Positions 49,756 through 58,900 of a stretch of 64,000 nt of DNA are shown in pieces; position 1 is the stretch's first letter, and every line of letters begins with the position of its first letter. Where the stretch lies: assembly GCA_024696355.1 (NCBI GenBank), contig JAILGV010000013.1:1-64000 (forward strand), written 5' to 3'. This DNA is from Solobacterium sp. GTDB lineage: Bacteria > Bacillota_I > Bacilli_A > Erysipelotrichales > Erysipelotrichaceae. The position numbers and the translations under genes are program-made. The notes under the pieces were generated by a model. That model was not told the DNA's origin, searched no databases, and saw nothing but the letters and a program-made list of their open reading frames with translations.

Positions 49756-51078
49756 ATGCGTTTTGTTGATACGATTGAAAAGAAAGCGGACGGCGGAAAG
49801 CTCTCCGGCGAAGAAATACAGGAAATGATAAGCGGCTATGTCAGCGGGGAGATTCCCGACTATCAGATGTCGGCAATGATGATGGCGGTTCTGCAGAGAG
49901 GAATGGATGCAGAGGAAGCCACGGCCCTGACAATGGCCATGATGAACAGCGGAGATGTGGTGGATCTTTCTGATCTGCCAGGCGTCAAGGTTGACAAGCA
50001 CAGCACCGGCGGCGTCGGCGATACTACGACACTTGTAATCGCTCCGCTTGTCGCAGCCTGCGGCGGTACGGTTGCCAAAATGAGCGGCAGGGGTCTGGGA
50101 CATACGGGCGGAACGCTGGACAAACTTGAGTCTGTTCCGGGCACATGCATTGAGCAGCCGCTTGAGAGATTCAAGGAAATTGTCAGGGAAAACGGTGTTG
50201 CCGTGGTCGGTCAGACCGGCAATCTGGTTCCGGCGGATAAAAAAATGTATGCACTGCGTGATGTCACCGCGACAGTGCGCTCCATTCCGCTGATCGCTTC
50301 CTCAATCATGTCAAAGAAGCTTGCCAGCGGTGCAGACGCGATCGTTCTGGATGTCAAAACGGGCACGGGTGCCTTTATGCGTACAAAAGAAGAAGCGTTT
50401 GAACTTGCAAAGCTTATGTGCCGCATCGGCAGACTTGCCGGCAGACAGGTGCGTGCGGTGGTGACGGATATGAACCAGCCGCTAGGAATGTCGGTCGGAA
50501 ACGCTCTGGAAGTACAGGAGGCGGTTGAACTTCTCAGCGGGAAAATTCCGGAGGATGATCCGCTTTACATGGTGTGCATGCTTCTGGGATCACAGATGCT
50601 TCAGATGGCAGGCCTGGCCGCTGATGATGACGAAGCGGAAAAGATGCTGAAGGCGCACATTGATGACGGAAGCGGTCTCGGGAAGCTGCAGAAAATGTTT
50701 GAACTGCTCGGCGGTGACGCTTCATTCGTGACGGAAGAAGGCATGAAAAAGCTGACGGCTGTCAGACGGACGATGGATGTCACAGCGGATCAGAGCGGCT
50801 TTGTTTCCCATATGAATGCCGAGGAGATCGGCACTGCAGCGCAGATGCTCGGCGCAGGCAGGGCAAAAAAAGAGGACAGTGTTGATCCGGCAGTCGGACT
50901 GGTCATGAAAGTGCGCTGCGGATACCGGGTCAGAAAAGGCGATCCTCTGTGCACACTCTATATCAATGATGAAAAACGTGTGGATGAAGCGGCCGGACTT
51001 CTGCGCAGGGCAATCCGCATTACCCCGGAACCCGATGAAGTTGAACCGATGGTCTATGGTCTGGTGACCGCTGACTGA
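49756..51078 (+). CDS. pdp: Pyrimidine-nucleoside phosphorylase
   Basis: Phosphorolysis of thymidine and uridine in nucleoside salvage. 440 aa. Seen: MRFVDTIEKKADGGKLS, DKHSTGGVGDTTTLVIAPLVAACG (phosphate loop), KMSGRGLGHTGGTLDKLESVPG signature and KKLASGADAIVLDVKTGTGAFM (Lys). The hinge and C-terminal domain (about 345-440) are typical. Bacillota usually have this broad enzyme (Pdp) rather than a strict thymidine phosphorylase. Possible promoter TTGAAA...TAATTA near 49637-49666; TGAGGT ribosome site. Followed by a large terminator. Confidence 0.93.
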   Translation: MRFVDTIEKKADGGKLSGEEIQEMISGYVSGEIPDYQMSAMMMAVLQRGMDAEEATALTMAMMNSGDVVDLSDLPGVKVDKHSTGGVGDTTTLVIAPLVAACGGTVAKMSGRGLGHTGGTLDKLESVPGTCIEQPLERFKEIVRENGVAVVGQTGNLVPADKKMYALRDVTATVRSIPLIASSIMSKKLASGADAIVLDVKTGTGAFMRTKEEAFELAKLMCRIGRLAGRQVRAVVTDMNQPLGMSVGNALEVQEAVELLSGKIPEDDPLYMVCMLLGSQMLQMAGLAADDDEAEKMLKAHIDDGSGLGKLQKMFELLGGDASFVTEEGMKKLTAVRRTMDVTADQSGFVSHMNAEEIGTAAQMLGAGRAKKEDSVDPAVGLVMKVRCGYRVRKGDPLCTLYINDEKRVDEAAGLLRRAIRITPEPDEVEPMVYGLVTAD

Positions 51079-51087
51079 TACAGGCAG

Positions 51088-51140
51088 GACAGGAGTCAGA
51101 AAACAGCGTCCTGAGACGCTGCTGACTTCTGTCTTTTCTA
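51088..51140. terminator. Large terminator between pdp and gtrA
   Basis: Two stacked stems: GACAGGAGTCAG with CTGACTTCTGTC (one G-U) and inner CAGCGTC/GACGCTG, then TTTTCTATTTTTT. Confidence 0.8.
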
Positions 51141-51521
51141 TTTTTTGAATACGATGTATTTCTGATAAAGGAACTCGGTAATCAGATTGATGATCATGGT
51201 CCCGGCAAGAATGACGTAATTGTTTACACCGATGCCGTCCAGCAGATGTCCCCACCAGGTGGACAGGGGCGTAAATACAAGATAGAACAGAAAAACAAGC
51301 ATCATGGCATGGCCGACGTCATTGGTTGCCTTGAATGTGTATTTTCTGTTGAAGGTAAAGTTCCACAGGACGCTCAGCACCAGTGCGGTAAGATAGCTGA
51401 TCCAGTACGGCATGCGGAATATTTCCTCCATCAGAGTGAAGGACAGTGCCTGTATGATTCCCGCGGAGGCGGCAATGAATGAATATTTGATAAACTGAAG
51501 TATATTTTCTTTCCTGCTCAT
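51138..51521 (-). CDS. GtrA-family membrane protein
   Basis: 127 aa, four helices, GtrA/DPMS-accessory family, often helping transfer of lipid-linked sugars. Seen: FIKYSFIAASAGIIQALSF at the start and LSVLWNFTFNRKYTFK, the conserved family signature. The frame extends to 51635 but AAAGGG precedes the ATG at 51521, and family proteins begin there. No partner glycosyltransferase is adjacent. Confidence 0.85.
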   Translation of the reverse strand: MSRKENILQFIKYSFIAASAGIIQALSFTLMEEIFRMPYWISYLTALVLSVLWNFTFNRKYTFKATNDVGHAMMLVFLFYLVFTPLSTWWGHLLDGIGVNNYVILAGTMIINLITEFLYQKYIVFKK

Positions 51522-51578
51522 GTCAGTTTCCCTTTCCGAAAACTGATTATAACAATATTGCGGTTCCGGGAAAAGCAG

Positions 51579-51584
51579 TATAAT
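51579..51584 (+). promoter_or_regulatory. -10 element of the small-membrane-protein/ComB operon
   Basis: Perfect TATAAT about 26 bases before the ATG, with AGGGGGA as ribosome site. No clear -35. Confidence 0.45.
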
Positions 51585-51609
51585 GGTTGCTGTCTGAAAC
51601 AGGGGGATC

Positions 51610-51834
51610 ATGATGCTGAATATCACGGGTGTCATACTGATACTGATACAGTTTGTGCTGGACGGATGGGCTATTCAGAAAGGAACGACTTATTTCGCTG
51701 ACGGCCTTGATGTACTCGGCTGGTTTTTGTTCGGACTGATCGGGGTATGCGTTGTGATTATCAGCCAGGCAGTTGCCAACCACCGTGTGAGCAAGGCAAT
51801 GAGGAAAGTGAAGAGGACGGTACATGAAAGTTGA
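51610..51834 (+). CDS. Small two-helix membrane protein
   Basis: 74 aa with two hydrophobic helices (residues about 4-20 and 36-58) separated by a polar loop, and a basic C-terminus (HRVSKAMRKVKRTV). Not recognised. The start could be the second ATG (51613). Overlaps the ComB-like gene by 11 bases, so co-translated. Confidence 0.6.
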   Translation: MMLNITGVILILIQFVLDGWAIQKGTTYFADGLDVLGWFLFGLIGVCVVIISQAVANHRVSKAMRKVKRTVHES

Positions 51835-52519
51835 AATCCTGCAGCTTCTGGAAGGTGCGGAAAAAGCGGAGGGGATGACAGTCATTATTGATGTGTTCCG
51901 GGCTTTTACACTGGAAGCCTATCTGTTTTCCAAAGGCGCAGCCCGGATCTTTCCGGTCGGTGATCTTCAGACGGCCCGCAGACTGAAGAAGGAAAATCCC
52001 GACTGGCTCCTGTTCGGGGAACGGCACGGAAGAATCTGTGACGGTTTTGATTTCGGCAATTCTCCTTCTGCGGTGCGTGATCTGGATTTTACCGGGAAAA
52101 CGATTGTACATACTACTTCAGCCGGTACGCAGGGAATAGCCGGTGCATCCCGGGCTGACCGGATTCTGACAGGATCTCTGGTAAATGCCGCAGGCACTGC
52201 CGAATATATCAGGCGCTGCCGGCCCGAAAAGGTTTCGCTTGTGTGCATGGGATGGGAAGGAAAAAGAGAAACGGAGGAAGACACTCTCTGTGCCGAATAT
52301 ATCAGATCACTGCTGGAGGGACAGCGGATGGAGGATATCGGACAGAGGGCATATGAACTCCGCTTTGCCGAGGGAAAAAAATTCTTTGATCCGGCGCAGC
52401 AGGATGTGTTTCCGGAGGATGATTTTCATATGTGTGTCCTTCATGACCTGTTTGATTTCGCGGTTGTGACGGAAACTGAAAACGGTATGGCGGTCAACAG
52501 AAGATACGATAATGCATAA
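51824..52519 (+). CDS. 2-phosphosulfolactate phosphatase family (ComB-like)
   Basis: 231 aa. Seen: MTVIIDVFRAFTLEAYLFSKGA start, FGNSPSAVRDLDFTGKTIVHTTSAGTQGI and the EDDFHMCVLHD tail, matching ComB proteins. In methanogens ComB dephosphorylates 2-phosphosulfolactate in coenzyme M synthesis; in Bacillota related enzymes serve sulfolactate formation or remain unassigned. No other sulfolactate genes are seen nearby, so the substrate is open. Confidence 0.8.
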   Translation: MKVEILQLLEGAEKAEGMTVIIDVFRAFTLEAYLFSKGAARIFPVGDLQTARRLKKENPDWLLFGERHGRICDGFDFGNSPSAVRDLDFTGKTIVHTTSAGTQGIAGASRADRILTGSLVNAAGTAEYIRRCRPEKVSLVCMGWEGKRETEEDTLCAEYIRSLLEGQRMEDIGQRAYELRFAEGKKFFDPAQQDVFPEDDFHMCVLHDLFDFAVVTETENGMAVNRRYDNA

Positions 52520-52599
52520 AGTTTTTCCGCTGGGGAACATGCTGAAGCGGGTTTTCCGATGACGGATGAAAATCCGCATGAAATAAACGAAATTTCCTG

Positions 52600-52719
52600 T
52601 TGCGGGCACCTTCTGCAAGTGGTATCATATACAGGCGCAGTTAAATGCGCATCACTGCTCCGCTGGCCGGTTCTGGACTATGAGCTGCTGATCAATCGGT
52701 AACAGAAGGAGAAAAGAAG
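52600..52719 (+). promoter_or_regulatory. rplS promoter and untranslated leader
   Basis: TTGCGG (52600-52605), 17-base spacer, TATCAT (52623-52628), then about 85 bases of leader with a GCGCAgttaaaTGCGC hairpin (52636-52651) and AGAAGGAG ribosome site. L19 leaders that bind the protein are known in Bacillota. I cannot confirm that this sequence matches that motif. Confidence 0.55.
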
Positions 52720-53061
52720 ATGAATTTAGTAGATGAAATTACCCGCTCACAGCTTCGCAATGACATCCCGTCATTCAAGCCCGGTGACACACTCAAGGTA
52801 TTCGTAAGAATCCGTGAAGGAAACAAGTCACGTATCCAGATGTTCGAAGGCGTTGTAGTCGCTATGAAGAACGGCGGAATCGGCGAGACATTCACTGTCC
52901 GTAAGATTTCCAACGGTGTCGGTGTTCAGAGAACATTCCCGAAGAACAGCCCGATCATCGATCATATCGAAGTAGCCCGCAGAGGTAAGGTCAGAAGAGC
53001 CAAGCTCACATACCTTAAGGGTCTGTCCGCTAAGAACGCACGTATCAAGGAAGACAGATAA
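52720..53061 (+). CDS. rplS: 50S ribosomal protein L19
   Basis: 113 aa, full length. Seen: the conserved [28 protein letters not shown] and [21 protein letters not shown], ending in [17 protein letters not shown]. Located at the 30S-50S interface of the ribosome. Codon use is visibly more biased than in its neighbours, as expected for a highly expressed gene. Own promoter and terminator. Confidence 0.97.
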   Translation: MNLVDEITRSQLRNDIPSFKPGDTLKVFVRIREGNKSRIQMFEGVVVAMKNGGIGETFTVRKISNGVGVQRTFPKNSPIIDHIEVARRGKVRRAKLTYLKGLSAKNARIKEDR

Positions 53062-53073
53062 AGCTGTAAGCAG

Positions 53074-53104
53074 GAGAAGGATTCGTCCTTCTCTTTTCTT
53101 TTTG
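53074..53104 (+). terminator. Terminator of rplS
   Basis: Perfect 8-bp stem GAGAAGGA/TCCTTCTC with a TTCG loop, then TTTTCTTTTT. The -10 of the next gene follows at once. Confidence 0.85.
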
Positions 53105-53105
53105 C

Positions 53106-53111
53106 TATGAT
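53106..53111 (+). promoter_or_regulatory. -10 element of a leaderless start
   Basis: TATGAT followed by exactly six bases and the ATG at 53118. No ribosome site. The -35 position falls inside the rplS terminator and is not consensus. Confidence 0.5.
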
Positions 53112-53117
53112 GGATGT

Positions 53118-53849
53118 ATGGACAGTCTGTTTATCAGGGCAGTGCAGATTGACTGGCAGAAAATCAGTGAGGACAGTTATCTGCAGAAAATTGAAGCAGT
53201 CAGAAATATCGATGAACTGGTTTTCCGCAGGCCGGTCACGTTTTTTGCCGGTGAAAACGGAAGCGGAAAGTCAACGCTTCTGGAGGCGGTGGCCGCTGCG
53301 TACGGATTCAATCCGGAAGGGGGCACCAGAAATTACAGATTTTCCACATATGACAGTCATTCCGAACTGTATCAGGCAGTCAGACTGATCAGAAGCCCGC
53401 GCAGACCGGCATGGGGATATTATCTGAGAGCTGAAAGCTTTTATAATGTCGCAACCATAGAAGAGGAATACGCAAAAGCAGGCGGCGTGCCTTCACATAA
53501 ATATCATGAGAAATCACACGGGGAAAGTTTTCTGGATCTTGTGGGCAGGCAGTTCGGCCCGCAGGGAATCTATCTTCTCGACGAGCCGGAAGCGGCACTG
53601 TCCGTACAGAGACAGCTGACACTGATGATAGAGATTGATGCACTTGTGAAGGAGGGTTCGCAGTTTATTATTGCCACGCATTCACCGATTCTGCTCGGAG
53701 CAGGAAATGCCGAAATACTGAGCTTTGACGGCGGATCGGTGCATCCTGTCCTGTATGAGGAAACTGACAGCTACCGCATCACAAAGCTGTTCGTGAATGA
53801 CAGGGAGGCACTCCTTCGTAAGATGATCGATGATTCGGACGCCGGCTGA
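53118..53849 (+). CDS. Small AAA/ABC-type ATPase
   Basis: 243 aa soluble ATPase of the AAA_23/SMC-like type. Seen: Walker A FFAGENGSGKSTLL, a truncated signature region ESFLDLVG, Walker B GIYLLDEPEAALS and the switch His FIIATHSPILL. No membrane domain or partner gene, so it is not a classical transporter ATPase. Such proteins are often conserved singletons of unknown role (some are in DNA-repair or overlap RecF-like functions). Apparently leaderless. Confidence 0.8.
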   Translation: MDSLFIRAVQIDWQKISEDSYLQKIEAVRNIDELVFRRPVTFFAGENGSGKSTLLEAVAAAYGFNPEGGTRNYRFSTYDSHSELYQAVRLIRSPRRPAWGYYLRAESFYNVATIEEEYAKAGGVPSHKYHEKSHGESFLDLVGRQFGPQGIYLLDEPEAALSVQRQLTLMIEIDALVKEGSQFIIATHSPILLGAGNAEILSFDGGSVHPVLYEETDSYRITKLFVNDREALLRKMIDDSDAG

Positions 53850-53856
53850 AGGAAAT

Positions 53857-54435
53857 ATGGTTTATAATACAGAAATGAGCGAAAAAAATATAACCGGAGA
53901 GAGTATCTGGAGCGATATCTGGGATTTTATCAAAACACTGCTGATTTCAATGACAGTTGTTTTTGTCCTTGCCGATTTTGTCATACGTCCGATCAGAGTT
54001 GACGGAAGTTCCATGTTTCCGACCCTGAAGGACGGTTCGCTGGGACTGGCAAATGTGATCGGCTACCGGGTATCCGGACTGAAGCGTTTTGATATTGCGA
54101 TCATTTATCTGTCGGACAAGAAAGAATATCTCGTTAAGCGGGTGATCGGAATGCCCGGGGATACTGTTGAGTACAGGGACGGCAGGCTTTTCATTAACGG
54201 TGAACTGACGGAAGAACCGTTCTTTGACAGTGCGTATAAAGAATCATACAGCGGGGTGTTCATGCAGGATGTTTCTGCCTTCGAACTGGGGGAAGGACAG
54301 TATTACTGCCTCGGGGACAATCGTCCCAACAGCAGGGACAGCCGTTATTACGGTCCGTTCTATAAAGATCAGATCTTTGCCAAAGGCGCTCTGATCATAT
54401 GGCCTTTTGATCAGGCGGGGGTGAAATCATGGTGA
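53857..54435 (+). CDS. lepB: Signal peptidase I
   Basis: 192 aa membrane serine protease that removes signal peptides at the outer face. Seen: one N-terminal helix (residues about 26-46), the catalytic Ser in DGSSMFPTL, the catalytic Lys in YLVKRVIGMPGD, and box E-like GDNRPNSRDSRYYGP. Single-TM Gram-positive type. AAGG precedes the ATG. Sits between the ATPase gene and rbgA, overlapping the latter by 7 bases. Confidence 0.94.
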   Translation: MVYNTEMSEKNITGESIWSDIWDFIKTLLISMTVVFVLADFVIRPIRVDGSSMFPTLKDGSLGLANVIGYRVSGLKRFDIAIIYLSDKKEYLVKRVIGMPGDTVEYRDGRLFINGELTEEPFFDSAYKESYSGVFMQDVSAFELGEGQYYCLGDNRPNSRDSRYYGPFYKDQIFAKGALIIWPFDQAGVKSW

Positions 54436-55286
54436 CAGTACAGTGGTATCCGGGGCACATGGAAAAAGCCCGCAGGGACATGGCCGATCATCTTAAAGCA
54501 GTGGATATGATTATCGAGCTGAGAGACGCAAGGATCCCGATGGCCAGCAGAAATCCGATTCTTGATGAGATGGCAGCCGGAAAGCCCAGACTGATCATAC
54601 TTTCCAAGACTGATCTTGCCGATCCTGCGGCAACGGAAAAATGGACTGCCAGACTCAGGGGTGAAAACAGGGACTGCCTGGCACTTGACCTGATGAATGA
54701 CAAAACATGCAGAAGCAGGATTATCGCTTCCTGCCGTGCTCTTACGGAGGCAAAGCGTCAGCGCATGATCCGCAGGGGAATCCGGCCAAGACCGATGCGG
54801 GCGATGGCGTGCGGCATTCCCAACTGCGGCAAATCAACGCTGATCAACCGGATTGCCGGAAAAAACAGCGCCAGAACAGCCGACAAGCCCGGAGTGACGA
54901 GAAGCCTGACCTGGATTAAGGCGGACCCTTCTCTTGAAATACTGGATACGCCGGGTGTGCTGTGGCCGAAGTTTGATGACCCGAAAACAGGTTCACTTCT
55001 GGCGGCTACCGGTGCAGTTAACGAGGATATTCTGAATCTGAAGGATATTGCCATGGATACGATCCACACCGTCAGGGATCTATATCCCGGTGTTCTGGAA
55101 AAGGAGTATCAGACAGATGAAGCGGTCCGCACCGATGTGATGCTGGAGAAGATTGCCGAAACCAGACATCTGCTGAAAGAAGGAAATGAACCGGATACGG
55201 AAAGGGCTGCGATTGCTTTTCTGCATGAACTGCGCAGGGGAAAGCTCGGCAGACTGACGCTGGAGGCTGCGGATGAAGAAAATTAA
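54429..55286 (+). CDS. rbgA: Ribosome biogenesis GTPase RbgA/YlqF
   Basis: 285 aa circularly permuted GTPase needed for late 50S assembly. Seen: order G4 (ILSKTDLAD), then G1 (GIPNCGKSTLINRI), G2 (GVTRS) and G3 (LDTPGVLWP), the hallmark permutation. N-terminal HWFPGHM-like YPGHMEKARRDM. Follows rplS and lepB and precedes rnhB as in Bacillus. Overlaps rnhB by 14 bases. Confidence 0.95.
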   Translation: MVTVQWYPGHMEKARRDMADHLKAVDMIIELRDARIPMASRNPILDEMAAGKPRLIILSKTDLADPAATEKWTARLRGENRDCLALDLMNDKTCRSRIIASCRALTEAKRQRMIRRGIRPRPMRAMACGIPNCGKSTLINRIAGKNSARTADKPGVTRSLTWIKADPSLEILDTPGVLWPKFDDPKTGSLLAATGAVNEDILNLKDIAMDTIHTVRDLYPGVLEKEYQTDEAVRTDVMLEKIAETRHLLKEGNEPDTERAAIAFLHELRRGKLGRLTLEAADEEN

Positions 55287-55911
55287 GGTGTGCCCGAATG
55301 AGTATGAGCATGCCTGCTGGGCGAAAGGGCAGCTCGTTCTCGGTATCGATGAAGCGGGCAGGGGCCCTCTGGCAGGACCGTTATGTACGGCAGGCGTGAT
55401 TTTTGAGCCCGGATATGAAAATCCGGATATTTATGATTCAAAGGCAATCTCTGAAAAGAAAAGGGATTTTCTGTATGATCAGATTATGGAGGATGCGCTC
55501 GCATTCGAGATTATCGTTGTTTCTCCCGAAGAGATTGACAGGCTGAATATCTACCGCGCCGATAAGGAGGCAATGCGCCGGATCGCGGAAGATCTGCAAA
55601 GTGATATCGTGCTGACGGATGCGATGCCGCTGAGCCTTGACAGAGAATGTATTTCCCTGATTAAGGGGGATCAGAAGTCCGTGAGCATCGCGGCAGGCTC
55701 CATTCTGGCCAAGGTGACCAGAGACCGGATCATGGAGGAATATGACAGGATGTATCCGGAATACGGGTTTGCCAGGCATAAGGGATATCCGACAAAGGCG
55801 CATCTTGAGGCAATTGACAGATACGGCATCACGCCGATTCACCGCAGAAGCTTCGGACCTGTTTCAGTAAAACAGCAGAGTCTGGACCTGTTCGCAGATG
55901 ATACGGAGTGA
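55273..55911 (+). CDS. rnhB: Ribonuclease HII
   Basis: 212 aa; cleaves RNA in RNA-DNA hybrids and at single ribonucleotides in DNA. Seen: catalytic GIDEAGRGPLAGPL (Asp and Glu), ILTDAMPLSL (Asp), and IAAGSILAKVTRDRIM. Ends in a terminator that overlaps its stop. Part of the conserved rbgA-rnhB-dprA-topA run. Confidence 0.95.
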   Translation: MKKIKVCPNEYEHACWAKGQLVLGIDEAGRGPLAGPLCTAGVIFEPGYENPDIYDSKAISEKKRDFLYDQIMEDALAFEIIVVSPEEIDRLNIYRADKEAMRRIAEDLQSDIVLTDAMPLSLDRECISLIKGDQKSVSIAAGSILAKVTRDRIMEEYDRMYPEYGFARHKGYPTKAHLEAIDRYGITPIHRRSFGPVSVKQQSLDLFADDTE

Positions 55912-55924
55912 TCCGTATTTTTTT
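55901..55924 (+). terminator. Terminator after rnhB
   Basis: 7-bp stem ATACGGA/TCCGTAT with a GTGA loop, then seven T. The stop codon TGA lies in the loop. Confidence 0.8.
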
Positions 55925-55971
55925 GCGGGAGGCGGGCAGTTTTCTTTCTATATGTACTGCGGAGGAAACAT

Positions 55972-56814
55972 ATGGAAAAAAGAGAGATTCTGGCAGAATA
56001 TGCCTGCCGGTGCGGCGGTGACTGGTCACTGACAGCCCTGGCGCTGAAAAATCATGAAGCGGTATGCGGGACAAGTGTAAAGGAACCGTATATAACGATT
56101 TACGACAGTGTGTATCCTGATTCACTCAGACAGCTGCGTTTTCCGCCCTGGGTTCTGTTTTACAGGGGGAATCCCGCACTGCTGAAAAATCCGGCAGTAT
56201 CGATTGTCGGATCCCGCAGACCCTGTGACTACGGCAGAAGGATGGCGGTTCTTTCCGCCGGAATTCTGGCGCGCCGCTATACGGTTGTTTCCGGACTGGC
56301 GAGGGGGATTGACGGACTTGTTCACCGAAGTGTGCTTTCATGCGGGAAAACGATCGGCGTCATAGGCTCGGGGCATGATTTCAGGTATCCTGAAGAGAAT
56401 GCCATGCTGTACAGGGAAATGGAAAAGGAACATCTGATTCTGAGTGAATACCCGCATGATACGGAAGTGCAGAGAAAGCATTTTCCCTGGCGCAACAGAA
56501 TCATCGCGGCACTGGGGCAGTGCACGGTTGTTGTGCAGGCGGGGGAAAAAAGCGGTACAATGCTGACGGTTAATGAAGCGCTGGCCCTGAGCAGAGAGGT
56601 TTACTGTTTCCCGTACCGGATGGATGATCCGTGCGGCAGCGGATGCAATCTGCTGATTTCGCAGGGTGCGGTCATGATACGCGACAGGCATGATCTGGAA
56701 CAGATCGGACGCTGCAGAACGGTATCTGTGCAGCAAAGCTTGTCAAGTCAGCCAAATTTGGATATTCTAAGAAATGTTTCCCGGACACCGTTGGGAAACG
56801 GAGGTAATGAATGA
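55972..56814 (+). CDS. dprA: DNA processing protein DprA
   Basis: 280 aa. Binds incoming single-stranded DNA and loads RecA in transformation. Seen: Rossmann-like SIVGSRRPCDYGRRMA, GLARGIDGLVHR and FPWRNRIIAALGQCTVVVQAGEKSGT, the DprA core. The C-terminal winged helix is reduced. A GCGGAGG ribosome site precedes it. Overlaps topA by 4 bases. Confidence 0.93.
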   Translation: MEKREILAEYACRCGGDWSLTALALKNHEAVCGTSVKEPYITIYDSVYPDSLRQLRFPPWVLFYRGNPALLKNPAVSIVGSRRPCDYGRRMAVLSAGILARRYTVVSGLARGIDGLVHRSVLSCGKTIGVIGSGHDFRYPEENAMLYREMEKEHLILSEYPHDTEVQRKHFPWRNRIIAALGQCTVVVQAGEKSGTMLTVNEALALSREVYCFPYRMDDPCGSGCNLLISQGAVMIRDRHDLEQIGRCRTVSVQQSLSSQPNLDILRNVSRTPLGNGGNE

Positions 56815-58895
56815 AGGATCTTGTAATCGTAGAATCGCCCAGCAAGTCAAAGACGATTCAGAAATATCTTGGCGAAGGATACCATGTGGTTTCGTCCAAG
56901 GGACATATCAGGGATCTCGCCACCCGCGGAAAAGGCGGACTGGGTGTGGATGTGGAAAATCACTTTGCCCCGGTTTATGTTGTTTCCAAGGATAAAGGGG
57001 AAACGGTGAAGGAACTGCAGTCACTGGCTGAAAAGAGCGGCCAGGTATTTCTGGCAACCGACCCTGACCGTGAAGGCGAGGCAATCAGCTGGCATCTGGC
57101 CCAGGTGCTGAATCTGGATGAGGATGCCGTCGACCGTGTGACATTCAATGAAATTACACGCAATGCGGTGCAGGAAGCTTTCTCAAAGCCGAGAAAAATC
57201 GATATGGATCTTGTGCATTCTCAGGAGACAAGAAGAATCCTGGACCGTATTATCGGATTCAAGCTCTCCACGCTTCTCAAGAATAAAATCAAGTCAAAAT
57301 CAGCCGGCCGCGTACAGTCAGTGGCTTTGAAGCTGATCGTTGAGCGTGAACGGGCGATCAGGGCGTTTGTGCCTGATGAATACTGGACGGTTGATGCAGT
57401 ATTTAAAAAGGACGGAAAGTCTTTCAATGCGTCATTGTCAAAGATCAACGGTGAAAAAGCGGAACTGCATACCGAAGAAGAGGCGCAGCGCATTCTGCAG
57501 CTGTGCAGCGGTCCGTTTACTGTCTCCTCCATCAAAAAGTCGACCAAAAAGACGAATCCTTTCAATCCGTTCATAACTTCCACACTGCAGCAGGAAGCTT
57601 CAACCAAGCTGGGAATGTCTGCCAAGCGGACCATGTCCATTGCCCAGAAGCTTTATGAAGGAATCGATATCGGAAACGGTCAGGAAGGTCTGATTACATA
57701 TATGCGTACGGACAGCACACGTCTTTCCGATGTGTTTATGACCGCCGCAGCTGATCTGATCGCAGGTGAATACGGAAGCAGATACCAGGGTCATTACAAG
57801 GCCAAAAAGGACGATAATGCCCAGGATGCACACGAGGCGATCCGTCCCACAAGCCTGGCCAATGAGCCGGAAAAAATCAAGCCTTATCTGACGCCGGAGC
57901 AGTACAGGCTCTACAAGCTGATTTATGCAAGGGCTCTGGCATCACAGATGTCAGCTGCTGAATTCTCCAGTGTGGCTGTTGTTCTTTCACAGAACGGCTG
58001 CGACTTCAACGCAAACGGAAGCACGCTTTCCTTTGACGGCTGGCTGAAGGTATACGGAGAATACTATGCCAACAAGGATACGGTGCTGCCGGAGCTTTCC
58101 GAGAATGAAATGATTGAAGCAAAAGAAGTAAAGCCCAACCAGCACTTTACGGAACCTCCCGCACGATATACGGAAGCGAAGCTGATCAAGGAAATGGAGG
58201 ACGAAGGCATCGGCCGTCCCTCCACGTATGCAATGATCATTGATACGATTCAGGCAAGAGGCTATGTCAAACTTGAAAAGCCGAACGGAAAAGGGAAGAC
58301 AAAAGTCTTTATTCCGACTGACCAGGGTGAACTGACCGTGGAGAAACTGGATGAGTTCTTTGAGTCGATCATCAACGTGAAATACACGGCAACCATGGAA
58401 AAGAAGCTGGATGAGATAGCGGACGGGTCAGCAGACGAAATCGAGACGCTTGAGGATTTCTGGAGAAGATTCACGCCGCTTCTTGAAAAGGCATATTCCG
58501 AAATGGAAAAGGTAAAGCCGGAACCGGTCGGGGAACAGTGCCCCGAATGCGGCGGAGAACTTGTTTACCGCGTGGGCAGGTACGGCAGATTTATTTCATG
58601 CTCCAATTATCCGACATGCCGCTATACAAGGCAGATCAATGTCAGGAAAAAGGCACCTGCCGAGCCTACGGGAAAAATGTGTCCCGAATGCGGTCATGAG
58701 CTTCTCAAGAGAAAGAGCAGATACGGGGAATTCCTCGGCTGTTCGGATTACCCGAAGTGCACCTATATGGAAAGCCTGACCGGTGAGCGTCTGGTTTCCA
58801 AAAAGACGCGCGAAAGCTCCGGAAAGACTGCGAAGAAAACAACGCGTAAAGCTGCCGGAAAGACAACCGCAAAAAAAGCTGAAAAGAAAGGCTGA
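56811..58895 (+). CDS. topA: DNA topoisomerase I with histone-like C-terminal tail
   Basis: 694 aa; relaxes negative supercoils. Seen: [24 protein letters not shown] and [14 protein letters not shown], active-site Tyr in [12 protein letters not shown], and two C4 zinc fingers (about residues 574-600 and 622-650, [11 protein letters not shown] and [11 protein letters not shown]). The last 30 residues are a Lys/Thr/Ala tail ([24 protein letters not shown]), similar in kind to the H1-like protein and amylosucrase tails. Such tails occur in some bacterial TopA and aid DNA binding. Confidence 0.96.
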   Translation: MKDLVIVESPSKSKTIQKYLGEGYHVVSSKGHIRDLATRGKGGLGVDVENHFAPVYVVSKDKGETVKELQSLAEKSGQVFLATDPDREGEAISWHLAQVLNLDEDAVDRVTFNEITRNAVQEAFSKPRKIDMDLVHSQETRRILDRIIGFKLSTLLKNKIKSKSAGRVQSVALKLIVERERAIRAFVPDEYWTVDAVFKKDGKSFNASLSKINGEKAELHTEEEAQRILQLCSGPFTVSSIKKSTKKTNPFNPFITSTLQQEASTKLGMSAKRTMSIAQKLYEGIDIGNGQEGLITYMRTDSTRLSDVFMTAAADLIAGEYGSRYQGHYKAKKDDNAQDAHEAIRPTSLANEPEKIKPYLTPEQYRLYKLIYARALASQMSAAEFSSVAVVLSQNGCDFNANGSTLSFDGWLKVYGEYYANKDTVLPELSENEMIEAKEVKPNQHFTEPPARYTEAKLIKEMEDEGIGRPSTYAMIIDTIQARGYVKLEKPNGKGKTKVFIPTDQGELTVEKLDEFFESIINVKYTATMEKKLDEIADGSADEIETLEDFWRRFTPLLEKAYSEMEKVKPEPVGEQCPECGGELVYRVGRYGRFISCSNYPTCRYTRQINVRKKAPAEPTGKMCPECGHELLKRKSRYGEFLGCSDYPKCTYMESLTGERLVSKKTRESSGKTAKKTTRKAAGKTTAKKAEKKG

Positions 58896-58900
58896 GAAGA

